Shown here in pieces: positions 31,218-40,096 of a stretch of DNA of 64,000 bases; the stretch's first letter is position 1, and the number at the start of each line of letters is the position of its first letter. A program made the position numbers and the translations under genes. Origin of the DNA: SVMC01 sp045601345. GTDB lineage: Bacteria > Bacillota > Clostridia > Oscillospirales > Oscillospiraceae. The stretch covers positions 1 to 64,000 of the forward strand of contig JAZRZL010000011.1 in the NCBI GenBank assembly GCA_045601345.1. The letters are read 5' to 3'. A model generated the notes under the pieces. That model saw only the letters and a program-made list of their open reading frames with translations. It had not been told where the DNA came from and ran no database searches.

Positions 31218-32366
31218 TCAGAAAATGTGTTGCGCTGTAAGCAGCTGCTCCATTTGCATGACCCGCTCGTCCCAAGAGCAAGCCTTTCCGAGGGCAATAC
31301 GTCGGGCAGTGCGCCTAGGATCGGTGTCCTGAAGGGCTTCCCGGCATTTTTCCAAGAATTCCTCCGGTGAGGCGGCAATGTGGATATCTTTGGCATATTG
31401 TAAAATTTGCTCGGGCTGGGGCGTAGAGACAATGGGCTTTCCGGTGGCCAGATATTCAAAGAATTTCAGGGGGCTGACATCCCGACTCAAATCACTCTGG
31501 TCAAAGAGATTCAGACACACATCACAGTGGGCAAGATATTGCGGGAGCTGCTCATTGGGTCGCAGGCCAAGAAAATGGCAGTTGGGCAGTTTTTGAAGCG
31601 AACTTAAATCCACATCGGGAAGTTGGCGACCCAGGAAAATAAAACGCCAATCGGGCTGTGCTTTAGCAGCATAGGCAATGTAGCTATATTCAATACAGCT
31701 TTGCAGGGCACCGACAAAGGCAAATACGGGGTCTTCTCCGGCGGGGAAATCCTCTGGCTTTGGCTGTGGCTGAGAGGCGGCATAGAAGCGCGCATAGTTT
31801 GCTCCATTCGGAATGAATACGGCCTTCTGATTGACCTTATAAAGGCGCTGCCACAGACTTTTTGCGGTGGCAAATACCATGTCGGCTTTTGCTGTCAGCT
31901 CCAGCTCCATATCGTCCACCATGGCGGGATTCATCAGCCCACCGTATGCGGAATGGCGATCCACACAGTCATAGACCAATGCGCTGTGCGGAATTGCGTC
32001 CACAGAGTCTACGGTGGTGGGGGAGTAGACCCAGAGCAGCGGATCGGTAAAGCCATGTTTTTTGCTCAGACGGCTGACATAGCGAGCTAACTTTTTTTGA
32101 TTCAGGCGGTTGATCCAGCGATATTTATTAAAGTAGGGCAGCACTGGCGGTAGAGAATAGACGGTGATATGCGGCAGAGGATGGCTCTGATCTGTTTTCC
32201 AGCTTTTCAACTTTGGACGAAGAGTAGGATCTTTGAATGGCCCAATATAGGTGAACGGGGGATCAAAGTAGATGATTTCGGCATCCTTGAGGCGGGACAT
32301 GACCTGCTGCTTTCTAGTGGGGAAGGGATACCAAGGGGAGGTAGAAAGGCAAATAATTTGTTTCAT
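31218..32366 (-). CDS. Glycosyltransferase (GT-B type, TuaH-like)
   Basis: 382 residues from the ATG at 32366 with GGAGG upstream. Two Rossmann-like halves: N-terminal part with LLWVYSPTTVDSV and LVYDCVDRHSAYGG, C-terminal donor-binding half with FVGALQ, FLGLRPNEQLPQYLAHCDVCLNLF and SPLKFFEYLATGKPIVSTP. That last stretch is the E-x7-E-like nucleotide-sugar site. Probably transfers a sugar during surface polymer synthesis. It follows the fused GT-CsaB gene by four bases in the same operon. Confidence 0.88.
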   Translation of the reverse strand: MKQIICLSTSPWYPFPTRKQQVMSRLKDAEIIYFDPPFTYIGPFKDPTLRPKLKSWKTDQSHPLPHITVYSLPPVLPYFNKYRWINRLNQKKLARYVSRLSKKHGFTDPLLWVYSPTTVDSVDAIPHSALVYDCVDRHSAYGGLMNPAMVDDMELELTAKADMVFATAKSLWQRLYKVNQKAVFIPNGANYARFYAASQPQPKPEDFPAGEDPVFAFVGALQSCIEYSYIAYAAKAQPDWRFIFLGRQLPDVDLSSLQKLPNCHFLGLRPNEQLPQYLAHCDVCLNLFDQSDLSRDVSPLKFFEYLATGKPIVSTPQPEQILQYAKDIHIAASPEEFLEKCREALQDTDPRRTARRIALGKACSWDERVMQMEQLLTAQHIF

Positions 32367-32370
32367 AAAT

Positions 32371-34584
32371 TTATTCCTCCAGTGCTTTTTTTGCAAGGAC
32401 AGCATTTTCCTTGGCTAGTGTACACAGCCGTTCGGTGTTGGCGATGCTCGTGGAAGCGTTGGATAGAGCCGCATCAGTGAGGCGGATAAGCTTCTGGGCA
32501 TCAAGCTCGGATAGGCTGACATAATTTTTCTGCCCAATGTAATCCAGAAATCCGCTGACCTTTGGATCGTATACCACGCCGCCCACGGGGACATTCATAG
32601 CGCTGGCAAAGACCAGTGCGTGTAAGCGCATGGAGATGACTGCGTCCATATGCCCGATGAGTGCAAGAATGGTATCGGAGTCATTGACAGCTGCAATACG
32701 GATGCAGGGGCAGGTCAGTTTTTGAGCGATGGATTCTGTGATTACCTCGTCACGTGAAGGCTCCAGCGCGAAAAGAATGGGGATGAGTCCGTGGCGGTCA
32801 TAGGCATACTGGGCAGCGGCGGCAAAATCATTGAGGTGGCTGTCCATGCCTGTCCAAGGACGGGGGGCGAACATCATATAGTGGGCATCTGGCATCAGAC
32901 CGTAGGCGCAAAGAATGCTTTTTGTTTTCTCAGGATGGGCCATATTGAGCAGCAGGGCAGGGTCGGCAGTCAGATGAATATTCTTTGCGTCAATACCCAT
33001 AGAACGCAGCTCCTTGGCAGAGTCTTCATCGCGCAGAGCAATGGTATCTACACAGCGGGCAATGGTGCGGGAGGTCATGCTGCGGAAAAGATGACCATTG
33101 ACTGGGCCAATCCCGCAGCCGTACATCATGACATGATTTCCTGCGCCATGGGCAAAGGAAATATTGCTCAGGTAATACAGCAGAGAACGCACACTGGTGA
33201 TATTCTGAATCAGGGTGCCGCCGCCGGAGATATAGAGCTTGGTGCGTCGCATCAGGGAGAGAAATCCCGGTACATTGAAGGTATAGCAGGAGCCAATTTG
33301 ATACAAAAGCTTGGTTTCCTTTGGGTTTCGGGATAGAGCATAGATGGGAATATCGGCATCTATGTCGCGGATCTGCTGGATAATGGCGCGGAGAATGGCA
33401 TCATCACCGGCATTGCGCTTTCCGTAAGCGCCGCAAATCAGTACGCCATCGCGTTGCCTCTTCATTTTTCGCTCAGTTTTACGCAGAACGGTATGGTAGA
33501 TTTCCTCCTGATGTTTCACAGTGGCTTCCAGAGAGAAGAAGGCTTTTGTTTTTTCATAAAGTCGATCCCCCAGCTCTTTTCGGAGCTGGGCATCTCCCGC
33601 CAGACGCTTCATGTGCGAAATCAGGAGATCAAGATCCTGTGATGGAAACAGCAGACCGTTAAGCTCGTTGTCAATGAGATAAGGAATGCCTCCGACCTGA
33701 GAGGCGATGGTGGCACAGTGCATACGGGCACCCTCGGGAAGCGCATAGGGGAAGCCCTCAGATAGGGAAGTCAACATATTGACATCAATCGCGTGATAGA
33801 AGCTGTCGGTATCGGAGACCCAACCGGCGAACAGAACGGTATTGGGAGGGCAAAGCTCTTTTGCCAGTGCCTTTAGCTCCTCAGCCTGCTCACCGTCACC
33901 GGCAATGATTAGACGGGCGGAGGGATATTCTGCCACGGTTGCAGCAAAAGCGCGAATCAGAATACCTATATTCTTTACTGGAGAGATGCGGGCGGCGATC
34001 CCGAATAGGACACTGTCCGGCTCTCTTTGTAGGCCGATGCTGTTTAGAAATTCATCCCGTTCCGTGGGATGCAGAGGGGTTGAAAAATCCACACCATTAT
34101 AGATGGTGAAAATCCTTTGGGGATCGAATCCCCGGCGGATCATAAGCTGAGAGAGCGCATCAGACACACCAATATAGTAGTCTAAAAAGCGCAAAGCAAC
34201 CTTATTGATATTACCGAAGGTGATCCGATGCAAGGGTCTACCCAAATAATCCAGCCGATAGTCGCTGTGGATGGTGCTGACTACAGGTATCTTTACCTTG
34301 TTTCGGATGATTGCACCCATCATATTGGCGCGGGAGCCATGGCAGTGGATGAGCTGATAACCGTTCTCACGGATCAGCTGTACAATGGTTCGACAGTCGG
34401 AAAGAATATTGGTTTTGATGATTTGGGTGTGGATTCCCAGCTCTCGCGCTTCCTGTGCAAATGAACCTTCGGTAAAGCAGACCAAAAGCACCTCATGGCG
34501 CTGGCTCAGCCCCTGCAAAAGTGTGAGTACATGGGTTTTGGCACCGCCCACATCACCGCCGGAAATGAGATGAATGATTTTCAT
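32371..34584 (-). CDS. csaB: Fusion of GT4 glycosyltransferase and CsaB-type polysaccharide pyruvyl transferase
   Basis: 737 residues from the ATG at 34584 (GGAG upstream). Residues about 1-365 are a GT4 enzyme: GGDVGGAKTHVLTL, HCHGSRANMMGAI, IYNGVDF, and SEGFPYALPEGARM in the donor site. From about 378 a second enzyme starts (VLICGAYGKRNAGDDAILRAI), with LYISGGGTLIQN, YGCGIGPV and the C-terminal VISMRLHALVFA. All of these are CsaB/WcaK pyruvyl transferase motifs. CsaB adds pyruvate ketals to cell-wall polymers that anchor SLH-domain proteins. The single-chain arrangement suggests coupled transfer and pyruvylation. Confidence 0.92.
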   Translation of the reverse strand: MKIIHLISGGDVGGAKTHVLTLLQGLSQRHEVLLVCFTEGSFAQEARELGIHTQIIKTNILSDCRTIVQLIRENGYQLIHCHGSRANMMGAIIRNKVKIPVVSTIHSDYRLDYLGRPLHRITFGNINKVALRFLDYYIGVSDALSQLMIRRGFDPQRIFTIYNGVDFSTPLHPTERDEFLNSIGLQREPDSVLFGIAARISPVKNIGILIRAFAATVAEYPSARLIIAGDGEQAEELKALAKELCPPNTVLFAGWVSDTDSFYHAIDVNMLTSLSEGFPYALPEGARMHCATIASQVGGIPYLIDNELNGLLFPSQDLDLLISHMKRLAGDAQLRKELGDRLYEKTKAFFSLEATVKHQEEIYHTVLRKTERKMKRQRDGVLICGAYGKRNAGDDAILRAIIQQIRDIDADIPIYALSRNPKETKLLYQIGSCYTFNVPGFLSLMRRTKLYISGGGTLIQNITSVRSLLYYLSNISFAHGAGNHVMMYGCGIGPVNGHLFRSMTSRTIARCVDTIALRDEDSAKELRSMGIDAKNIHLTADPALLLNMAHPEKTKSILCAYGLMPDAHYMMFAPRPWTGMDSHLNDFAAAAQYAYDRHGLIPILFALEPSRDEVITESIAQKLTCPCIRIAAVNDSDTILALIGHMDAVISMRLHALVFASAMNVPVGGVVYDPKVSGFLDYIGQKNYVSLSELDAQKLIRLTDAALSNASTSIANTERLCTLAKENAVLAKKALEE

Positions 34585-34616
34585 GGAAAACACTCCAGAC
34601 TTATAGCATTTTTGTG

Positions 34617-34645
34617 TTGCGCGTACTTGGAGTATCCGCTATAAT
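34617..34645 (+). promoter_or_regulatory. Promoter of the DUF4330/O-antigen-ligase pair
   Basis: TTGCGC, 17 bases, TATAAT (34640-34645). Faces away from the glycosyltransferase operon. Confidence 0.6.
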
Positions 34646-34726
34646 AAAAGCAGCATAAAACATTATATCTTATTTTCACCGTAGAAGCAATATTTTTCTG
34701 CTGGTGGCAGCTTAAAGGAGGCAGTT

Positions 34727-35236
34727 ATGAAGCGTACGGACAGTAATGGAAAATTATTTAAAAAGTTCAATATCATTGATGTCATTGTGATTATTTTGAT
34801 ATTGGCAATTGTCGTAGCCATTGCATGGAAGACCATTGTGGATAACAGACCGGTTGTATCAGAGATAGAGGAAGAGGAAGAGGTTGAGCTTCTTTTCGAT
34901 AATGCCGATCATCTGGTCTATTCAGTCGTCTGCCGGGATATTTCTGAAGAGGTTGCTAAGGAATGCAAAGCGCAGATGGAGCTGCCCCGCGCAAAGCGCC
35001 GCCTTATGAGCAATGGTGAGCCGCTGGAAGGCTTCATTACCGATTGCACCTATGAGGTCGGAGAGGATGGTCTTTGCAGGATTTATTTTACCATGGAGGC
35101 CGTGCTGAAGGAAGAAGATGGAATTTGTTCCGTTGGTTCTCAGGAGATCCGAATTGGCAAGGGTCATACGGTGAAGACCTATCAGATTGAGGTCGGCGGC
35201 GTGATCTATTCCATGGAGGTCATCAAGAATGAGTGA
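34727..35236 (+). CDS. DUF4330 membrane-anchored protein
   Basis: 169 residues. Basic N-terminus, one membrane helix (FNIIDVIVIILILAIVVAIAWK, about 14-36), an acidic stretch (EIEEEEEVEL), and an extracytoplasmic domain ending in VGSQEIRIGKGHTVKTYQIEV. This is the DUF4330 layout, found near polysaccharide genes. Function unknown. Overlaps the following ligase-like gene by eight bases. Confidence 0.82.
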   Translation: MKRTDSNGKLFKKFNIIDVIVIILILAIVVAIAWKTIVDNRPVVSEIEEEEEVELLFDNADHLVYSVVCRDISEEVAKECKAQMELPRAKRRLMSNGEPLEGFITDCTYEVGEDGLCRIYFTMEAVLKEEDGICSVGSQEIRIGKGHTVKTYQIEVGGVIYSMEVIKNE

Positions 35237-36770
35237 TATGCGTTCGGCATTGCGAGCGGCATATCAGCAGAGTGCTCTTTATCGGATCGTTGTTTTTTGG
35301 AAAAAGGCATGGACGGAATCCTGCTTGCGAGCGCTTCTTGTGTGGCTGCTGTCCAGACCATCCTTAGATGAAGGCTCCAGTCTGCGACAGGGTATGAGCA
35401 AGCTCAATGCCTACTTAGGGCGTAGGGATGGGCTGAATCGTGCGATGGATGGCAGTGTGCTTCACCGCATATGGGCGGCCATTTGCCGTGTAGGCAGCCA
35501 GAGCCGATTCTTGGGGCTTGTGTTCCAAAACGGAATGACCGGCGTACTGCTTCTGCTTTTGGCGCTCTATGTGCCTGTGGATTACCTGCTGCGGGATGTG
35601 TATGCTATTCCTGTGGTGTCCTCTGGCTGGGATGAGGGCTTGCTGCTTCTGGCAGTGGTTTGGATTCTTCTCCTGCGTGTGCGGGAGCAGCCCAGTCTGC
35701 CTACGGCATCATCGCCGCTTGATTTCCCAGTAGGTCAGTTTTTGCTGGTGTGCCTGTTCTTGTTTGTGGTTCTGCTGACAAGGCCGAAAATTAATTTTGC
35801 CGGTTTACGTGCAACTGCACAGTATATCCTGTGGTTCTTCCTTGCAACTCGGCTGATTCGCACACGGAAGCAGTGCTTTATGGTGTATTACATCATGGTG
35901 GCTGTGGCAGCCCTGATTTCTCTGCACGGTATCTACCAGTTTATCGTGGCAGCGCCCATTCCCTCCAATTGGGTGGATCAGGCGGAGGTTGCGGTACGCA
36001 CGCGTGTGTACTCCATTTTCGGCAGCCCCAATATTATGGGTGACTATATGGTGATGTTTGCACCCATGATGGCGGCGCTGGCTTATTACCTGAAAAATAA
36101 GGCGGCGAAGCTGCTGTGCTGGTTCTTTACCTTTACGATGTGCTTCTCCTGTCTGTTTACCATGTCCCGCGGTGCATGGATTGCCATGGCGGTGGCCATT
36201 CTCGTATTTGCGGCACTGGTGGATCGCCGACTGATTTTGCTCATGGTGCTGGCATTTGTCGCCGCGCTGTTCCTGCCCTTTGTGGCAACACGTATCGGTT
36301 ATCTGTTTACCCCGGAATATGCCGAAAGTACTGCAAGAGGTGGCCGCACTGTGCGCTGGGAAAAGGCAATGGAATATCTCTATGCCAATAACCCGCTGCT
36401 CGGCATCGGCTTTGGCAGATTCGGCGGTGCGGTGGCCATGCAGAATCAGGAATCTGTATGGATGAAGTATTTTTACACCGATAATTATTACGTGAAGATT
36501 CTCTCGGAAAACGGCTATGTGGGTCTGATAAGCTTTGTTCTCATGATGCTCGGCGTTGTCTGGACTGGCCTACGTGGCTGGTTTCGCAAGCGCCACACGG
36601 CAATCTCCCCTCTGTGTGCGGGTATGCTGGCAAGCCTGTCCGGCGTTTTGATGCACTGCTATTTTGAAAATATTTTTGAGGAGCCTTATATGGCCGTCAC
36701 CTTCTGGACAATTGCAGCCATGATGGTATATCTGGGCTTTATTGAGGATCGCCTTTCCAATGAAAAATAG
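35229..36770 (+). CDS. O-antigen ligase/polymerase family membrane protein
   Basis: 513 residues with ten or more membrane segments. The Wzy_C/O-antigen ligase region is recognisable: SIFGSPNIMGDYMVMFAPMMAAL, FTMSRGAWIAMAVAIL, the extracytoplasmic loop with ARGGRTVRWEKAMEYLYANNPLLGIGFGRFG, and YVKILSENGYVGLISFVLM. Joins or polymerises glycans on the outer face of the membrane. Together with the divergent glycosyltransferase genes it indicates a surface polymer locus. Confidence 0.88.
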   Translation: MSDMRSALRAAYQQSALYRIVVFWKKAWTESCLRALLVWLLSRPSLDEGSSLRQGMSKLNAYLGRRDGLNRAMDGSVLHRIWAAICRVGSQSRFLGLVFQNGMTGVLLLLLALYVPVDYLLRDVYAIPVVSSGWDEGLLLLAVVWILLLRVREQPSLPTASSPLDFPVGQFLLVCLFLFVVLLTRPKINFAGLRATAQYILWFFLATRLIRTRKQCFMVYYIMVAVAALISLHGIYQFIVAAPIPSNWVDQAEVAVRTRVYSIFGSPNIMGDYMVMFAPMMAALAYYLKNKAAKLLCWFFTFTMCFSCLFTMSRGAWIAMAVAILVFAALVDRRLILLMVLAFVAALFLPFVATRIGYLFTPEYAESTARGGRTVRWEKAMEYLYANNPLLGIGFGRFGGAVAMQNQESVWMKYFYTDNYYVKILSENGYVGLISFVLMMLGVVWTGLRGWFRKRHTAISPLCAGMLASLSGVLMHCYFENIFEEPYMAVTFWTIAAMMVYLGFIEDRLSNEK

Positions 36771-36796
36771 TTTTTGCGTTTTCCTGCAAATATCAA

Positions 36797-36830
36797 AAAC
36801 CTGCGCCGAAGTCATCGGTGCAGGTTTTTT
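36797..36830 (+). terminator. Terminator after the ligase-like gene
   Basis: AACCTGC-G-CCGA pairs with TCGG-T-GCAGGTT, followed by TTTTTTG. Confidence 0.85.
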
Positions 36831-36842
36831 GACAAAATAAAA

Positions 36843-36862
36843 AAGACAGGCAAGCCTGTCTT
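36843..36862 (-). terminator. Terminator of rpmB
   Basis: AAGACAGGC and GCCTGTCTT form a 9-bp stem with a two-base gap. On the minus strand it is followed by TTTT. Confidence 0.75.
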
Positions 36863-36878
36863 AATTATTGTATGGTCA

Positions 36879-37067
36879 TCAGATGGCACGCTCAACCTTG
36901 TTGGAACGGAGACATCTTGTGCAGACGTATACATGGCGCGGAGTACCGTCAACAATCGCCTTCACGCGCTTGACATTGGGCTTCCACATTCTGTTGGAAC
37001 GTCTGTGGGAATGGGAAACTTTAATACCAAAAGTAACGCCCTTGCCGCAGATATCGCACTTAGCCAC
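36879..37067 (-). CDS. rpmB: Ribosomal protein L28 (GTG start)
   Basis: 62 residues starting MAKCDICGKGVTFGIKVSHSHRRSNR. Zinc-type, with CDIC and CTRC pairs. The start is GTG at 37067, eight bases after GGAGG; an earlier in-frame GTG sits on the ribosome site itself. 50S protein. Own promoter, divergent from hprK. Confidence 0.95.
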   Translation of the reverse strand: MAKCDICGKGVTFGIKVSHSHRRSNRMWKPNVKRVKAIVDGTPRHVYVCTRCLRSNKVERAI

Positions 37068-37126
37068 TGGATGCACCTCCTATCCATAGGTGAAATCATT
37101 CTGGAATCTCAAAGAGACCGAGAGAT

Positions 37127-37155
37127 ATGATACCAGATTGTGACGAGAAATGCAA
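37127..37155 (-). promoter_or_regulatory. Promoter of rpmB
   Basis: On the minus strand TTGCAT (37155-37150), 17 bases, TATCAT (37132-37127). Confidence 0.6.
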
Positions 37156-37192
37156 GAGAAAAAGTAAAATTTTTTTATTTTTTTGTTTGGGA

Positions 37193-37221
37193 TTGAAACG
37201 ACTTCTTTTTTTCAATATAAT
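37193..37221 (+). promoter_or_regulatory. Promoter of hprK
   Basis: TTGAAA (37193-37198), 17 bases, TATAAT (37216-37221). Short leader, then GGGAGG before the ATG at 37247. Confidence 0.78.
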
Positions 37222-37246
37222 AGATATAACAGGGAGGCGAAGTGTC

Positions 37247-38194
37247 ATGGCAACGATGTATAGTGTTCCTCTGACGCAGTTGGTTGAGGAAGCGGGCTTG
37301 AGCGTTTGCTATCGGGCATCGGATTATGAGAAAATTCGCATTACGATAGAGGATGTATCTCGTCCGGGACTTCCTATGGCCGGATTTCTGGATTATTTTG
37401 AACCCATGCGGCTTCAGGTTATGGGTACTGTGGAGATGAGTTACCTTAATAAGCTCTCCTGCGAGGCTCGTGCTATTGTATTTGAGCGATTTTTCTCTTA
37501 CAAAATTCCCGCCCTCATCATTGCCCGCGGGAATGCACCCCATAAGGAATGTCTGGAGCAGGCAAAGAAGCATGATGTGACGATCCTGCAATCTACGGAG
37601 TCAACGTCCTTTGTGGTATCCTTCCTGATTACCAGTCTGAAAAATCATTTGGCGCCTCGTATTACCCGTCACGGTGTTCTGGTCGATGTCTACGGCGAGG
37701 GAATGCTCCTTCTGGGTGACAGCGGTATCGGCAAGAGTGAGGCGGCTGTGGAGCTTCTCAAGCGCGGCCATCGTCTAATTGCGGACGATGCGGTAGAGAT
37801 CAAGAAAATTTCTGAAACCAGACTGGTAGGCAAAGCGCCGGAGCTGCTGCGCAATTATATCGAGCTTCGCGGTATTGGCGTGATTAACGTGGCAAAGCTG
37901 TTTGGTATGGCAGCTATCAAAGAGGAAACCTTTATTAATCTGATTATCAATATTGTACCCTGGTCGGATCATGAGATTTATGACCGTCTGGGTCTGGAGA
38001 ATCAATACATGGAGCTTCTGGGGGTCAAGATCCCGTCCATCACCATTCCCGTCACCCCCGGACGAAATCTTGCTGTGAATCTGGAGGTTGCCGCAATGAA
38101 CAACCGACAGAAGCGCATGGGCTATAATGCTGCTGTAGAATTTACCCAGCAGATCAACCGCCATTTTGATGAGACGAGAAGCCTGCAACTATGA
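37247..38194 (+). CDS. hprK: HPr kinase/phosphorylase
   Basis: 315 residues from the ATG at 37247. N-terminal regulatory domain, then the P-loop GDSGIGKSEAAVELLKRGHRLIADDAVEI and the family signature ELRGIGVINVAKLFG. It phosphorylates HPr on serine in response to glycolytic state, which controls carbon catabolite repression in Bacillota. Cytosolic hexamer. Independent transcription unit. Confidence 0.97.
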   Translation: MATMYSVPLTQLVEEAGLSVCYRASDYEKIRITIEDVSRPGLPMAGFLDYFEPMRLQVMGTVEMSYLNKLSCEARAIVFERFFSYKIPALIIARGNAPHKECLEQAKKHDVTILQSTESTSFVVSFLITSLKNHLAPRITRHGVLVDVYGEGMLLLGDSGIGKSEAAVELLKRGHRLIADDAVEIKKISETRLVGKAPELLRNYIELRGIGVINVAKLFGMAAIKEETFINLIINIVPWSDHEIYDRLGLENQYMELLGVKIPSITIPVTPGRNLAVNLEVAAMNNRQKRMGYNAAVEFTQQINRHFDETRSLQL

Positions 38195-38211
38195 ATTGCA
38201 CGGCAAAGCGG

Positions 38212-38240
38212 TTGCATAGCATGGAAGGGTATGGTACAAT
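38212..38240 (+). promoter_or_regulatory. Promoter of murB-whiA-dnaE
   Basis: TTGCAT, 17 bases, TACAAT (38235-38240). It serves three genes separated by 22 and 3 bases. Confidence 0.65.
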
Positions 38241-38274
38241 ACTATAGTTGTACACCCGGAGGAGTTGATTGCTT

Positions 38275-39171
38275 ATGAAGAAAATCCTTGCGACCCTGTC
38301 GCAGCTTCATATTCCTTTTTGTACGGAGGAACCTTTATCCCGCCATACCTCCTTCCGCATTGGCGGCCCTGCGGAGGTGATGGCATTTCCCCGCACGGTG
38401 GGGGAGCTGTCTACAATTTTCCGTGCTGCCCGGGAAGCGGGCATTGTACCAATCATTCTGGGCGCGGGCAGCAATGTGCTTGCACCGGATGAAGGAAAAC
38501 GCGGCCTTGTGATTTGCACAAGAGACGGTCTGTGCTCTGTACGCAGGCTGGATGATACCGCAATCTGTGTGAGTGCGGGTGTTCTGATGTCCAAGGCGGC
38601 GGTGTTTGCCAGAGAGCAGGAACTTTCTGGCATGGAGTTTGCCCACGGCATCCCCGGTACGGTGGGCGGCGGCATTTATATGAATGCGGGTGCTTATGGT
38701 GGGGAGCTTTGCCAAATCGCTGAGAAGACGGCTTTTATGAGCTTTGATGGCGAGATTACGGAATTTGTCGGGCAGGAACAGGGCTTTGGTTATCGAAAAA
38801 GCGCATTTCAGGCGATGGATGGCCTGATTTTGGAGACCGTTTTCCGCCTGATACCCGGAAATGTGGAAGAAATTAGCGCAAAAATGCAGGAGCTTGCTGC
38901 CAGACGAAGAGCCTCCCAGCCCTTGGATATGCCTTCTGCAGGTTCTACCTTTAAGAGACCGCAGGGTGGCTATGCTGCGGCGCTTATTGAGAGCGCTGGG
39001 CTGAAGGGACAGGGAGTAGGCGGTGCGCAGGTCTCCCAAAAACACAGTGGCTTTGTGGTAAATACTGGAAATGCGACAGAAAAGGATGTTTTGGATACCA
39101 TAGAGATGATTCAGGCGCGGGTCTATGCGGCTTCTGGGATTCTTTTGGAGCCTGAGGTCAAGCGCCTATGA
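38275..39171 (+). CDS. murB: UDP-N-acetylenolpyruvoylglucosamine reductase
   Basis: 298 residues. FAD-binding fold with FRIGGPAEVMAFP, LGAGSNVLAPDEG, GIPGTVGGGIYMNAGAYGGEL (active-site region), SAGSTFKRPQGGYAA with the catalytic Ser, and the terminal EPEVKRL. Completes UDP-MurNAc synthesis for peptidoglycan. ATG at 38275 chosen over an in-frame TTG six bases earlier; both share GGAGGAG. Confidence 0.96.
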   Translation: MKKILATLSQLHIPFCTEEPLSRHTSFRIGGPAEVMAFPRTVGELSTIFRAAREAGIVPIILGAGSNVLAPDEGKRGLVICTRDGLCSVRRLDDTAICVSAGVLMSKAAVFAREQELSGMEFAHGIPGTVGGGIYMNAGAYGGELCQIAEKTAFMSFDGEITEFVGQEQGFGYRKSAFQAMDGLILETVFRLIPGNVEEISAKMQELAARRRASQPLDMPSAGSTFKRPQGGYAAALIESAGLKGQGVGGAQVSQKHSGFVVNTGNATEKDVLDTIEMIQARVYAASGILLEPEVKRL

Positions 39172-39193
39172 TACAGAAAGGAAAGGTGAGCCT

Positions 39194-40093
39194 ATGTCGT
39201 TTTCTGCCAACGCAAAGGCAGAGCTTTGCCGCGCCCCCATCCATCGGAAATGCTGTGCGTTGGCGGAGTGCTACGGCATTCTGCTCTATTGCAATACCTT
39301 CCGCAAGGAACAGATTCGCATCGTGACCGAAAACGCAGAGTTTGCTCAGCGCCTTCCTAAGCTTTTTCGCAAGGCTTTTTCCCTGAGCTTCGATCAGACT
39401 CCCGAGGAAGGTGGACAGCGGGGCAAGCTGGTTTTCCAGATGACCGATGTACAAAAAATTGCGTTAATCTTTGACGCCTTCGGGCTTTCCTATGAGGGCG
39501 GTGTGGCACTCCATGTTAATTTTGGGATGCTGGAGGAGGATTGCTGCCGCAATGCCTTTTTGCGCGGTGCTTTTCTGTCTGGCGGCTCTGCCACCGACCC
39601 TACCAAGCGCTACCATCTGGAGCTGGCAACCTCTCATCGCAAGGTGTGCGGCGAGACCGATGCGCTGCTACTGGATATGGGTTTTCATGCTAAGACGGTC
39701 GAGCGTAATGGCAGTAGTATATTGTATTTCAAGCAGAGTGAAATAATTGAAGATTTCCTGACCTTCCTCGGCGCGCCGGTTTGCGCCATGGGGGTCATGG
39801 AGGCAAAAATGGAAAAGGATCTGATCAACGGGGTCAATCGTCGGGTCAACTGCGAAACCGCCAACCTGACCAAGGTGGTGGATGCAGCCGGAGATCAGAT
39901 TGCTGCCATCCGCACACTGGAGCGGCGGGGCATTCTTCAGACTCTGCCGGAGAAGCTGCGCACCACAGCAGCCCTTCGGGTGGAGAACCCGGAGGCAACT
40001 TTATTGGAGCTGGCAGAGCTGTGTGACCCGCCGGTGAGCAAGTCCGCAGTGAATCACAGAATGCGCAAGCTGGTGGAGCTGGCAAAGGAGTAG
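39194..40093 (+). CDS. whiA: DNA-binding protein WhiA
   Basis: 299 residues from the ATG at 39194. N-terminal homing-endonuclease-like domain without catalytic acids (FLRGAFLSGGSATDPTKRYHLE) and a C-terminal helix-turn-helix (NPEATLLELAELCDPPVSKSAVNHRMRKLVELA). Regulates division and chromosome genes in Gram-positive bacteria. In most Bacillota it follows rapZ and yvcK/gluP; here it follows murB directly. Confidence 0.96.
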   Translation: MSFSANAKAELCRAPIHRKCCALAECYGILLYCNTFRKEQIRIVTENAEFAQRLPKLFRKAFSLSFDQTPEEGGQRGKLVFQMTDVQKIALIFDAFGLSYEGGVALHVNFGMLEEDCCRNAFLRGAFLSGGSATDPTKRYHLELATSHRKVCGETDALLLDMGFHAKTVERNGSSILYFKQSEIIEDFLTFLGAPVCAMGVMEAKMEKDLINGVNRRVNCETANLTKVVDAAGDQIAAIRTLERRGILQTLPEKLRTTAALRVENPEATLLELAELCDPPVSKSAVNHRMRKLVELAKE

Positions 40094-40096
40094 ACC

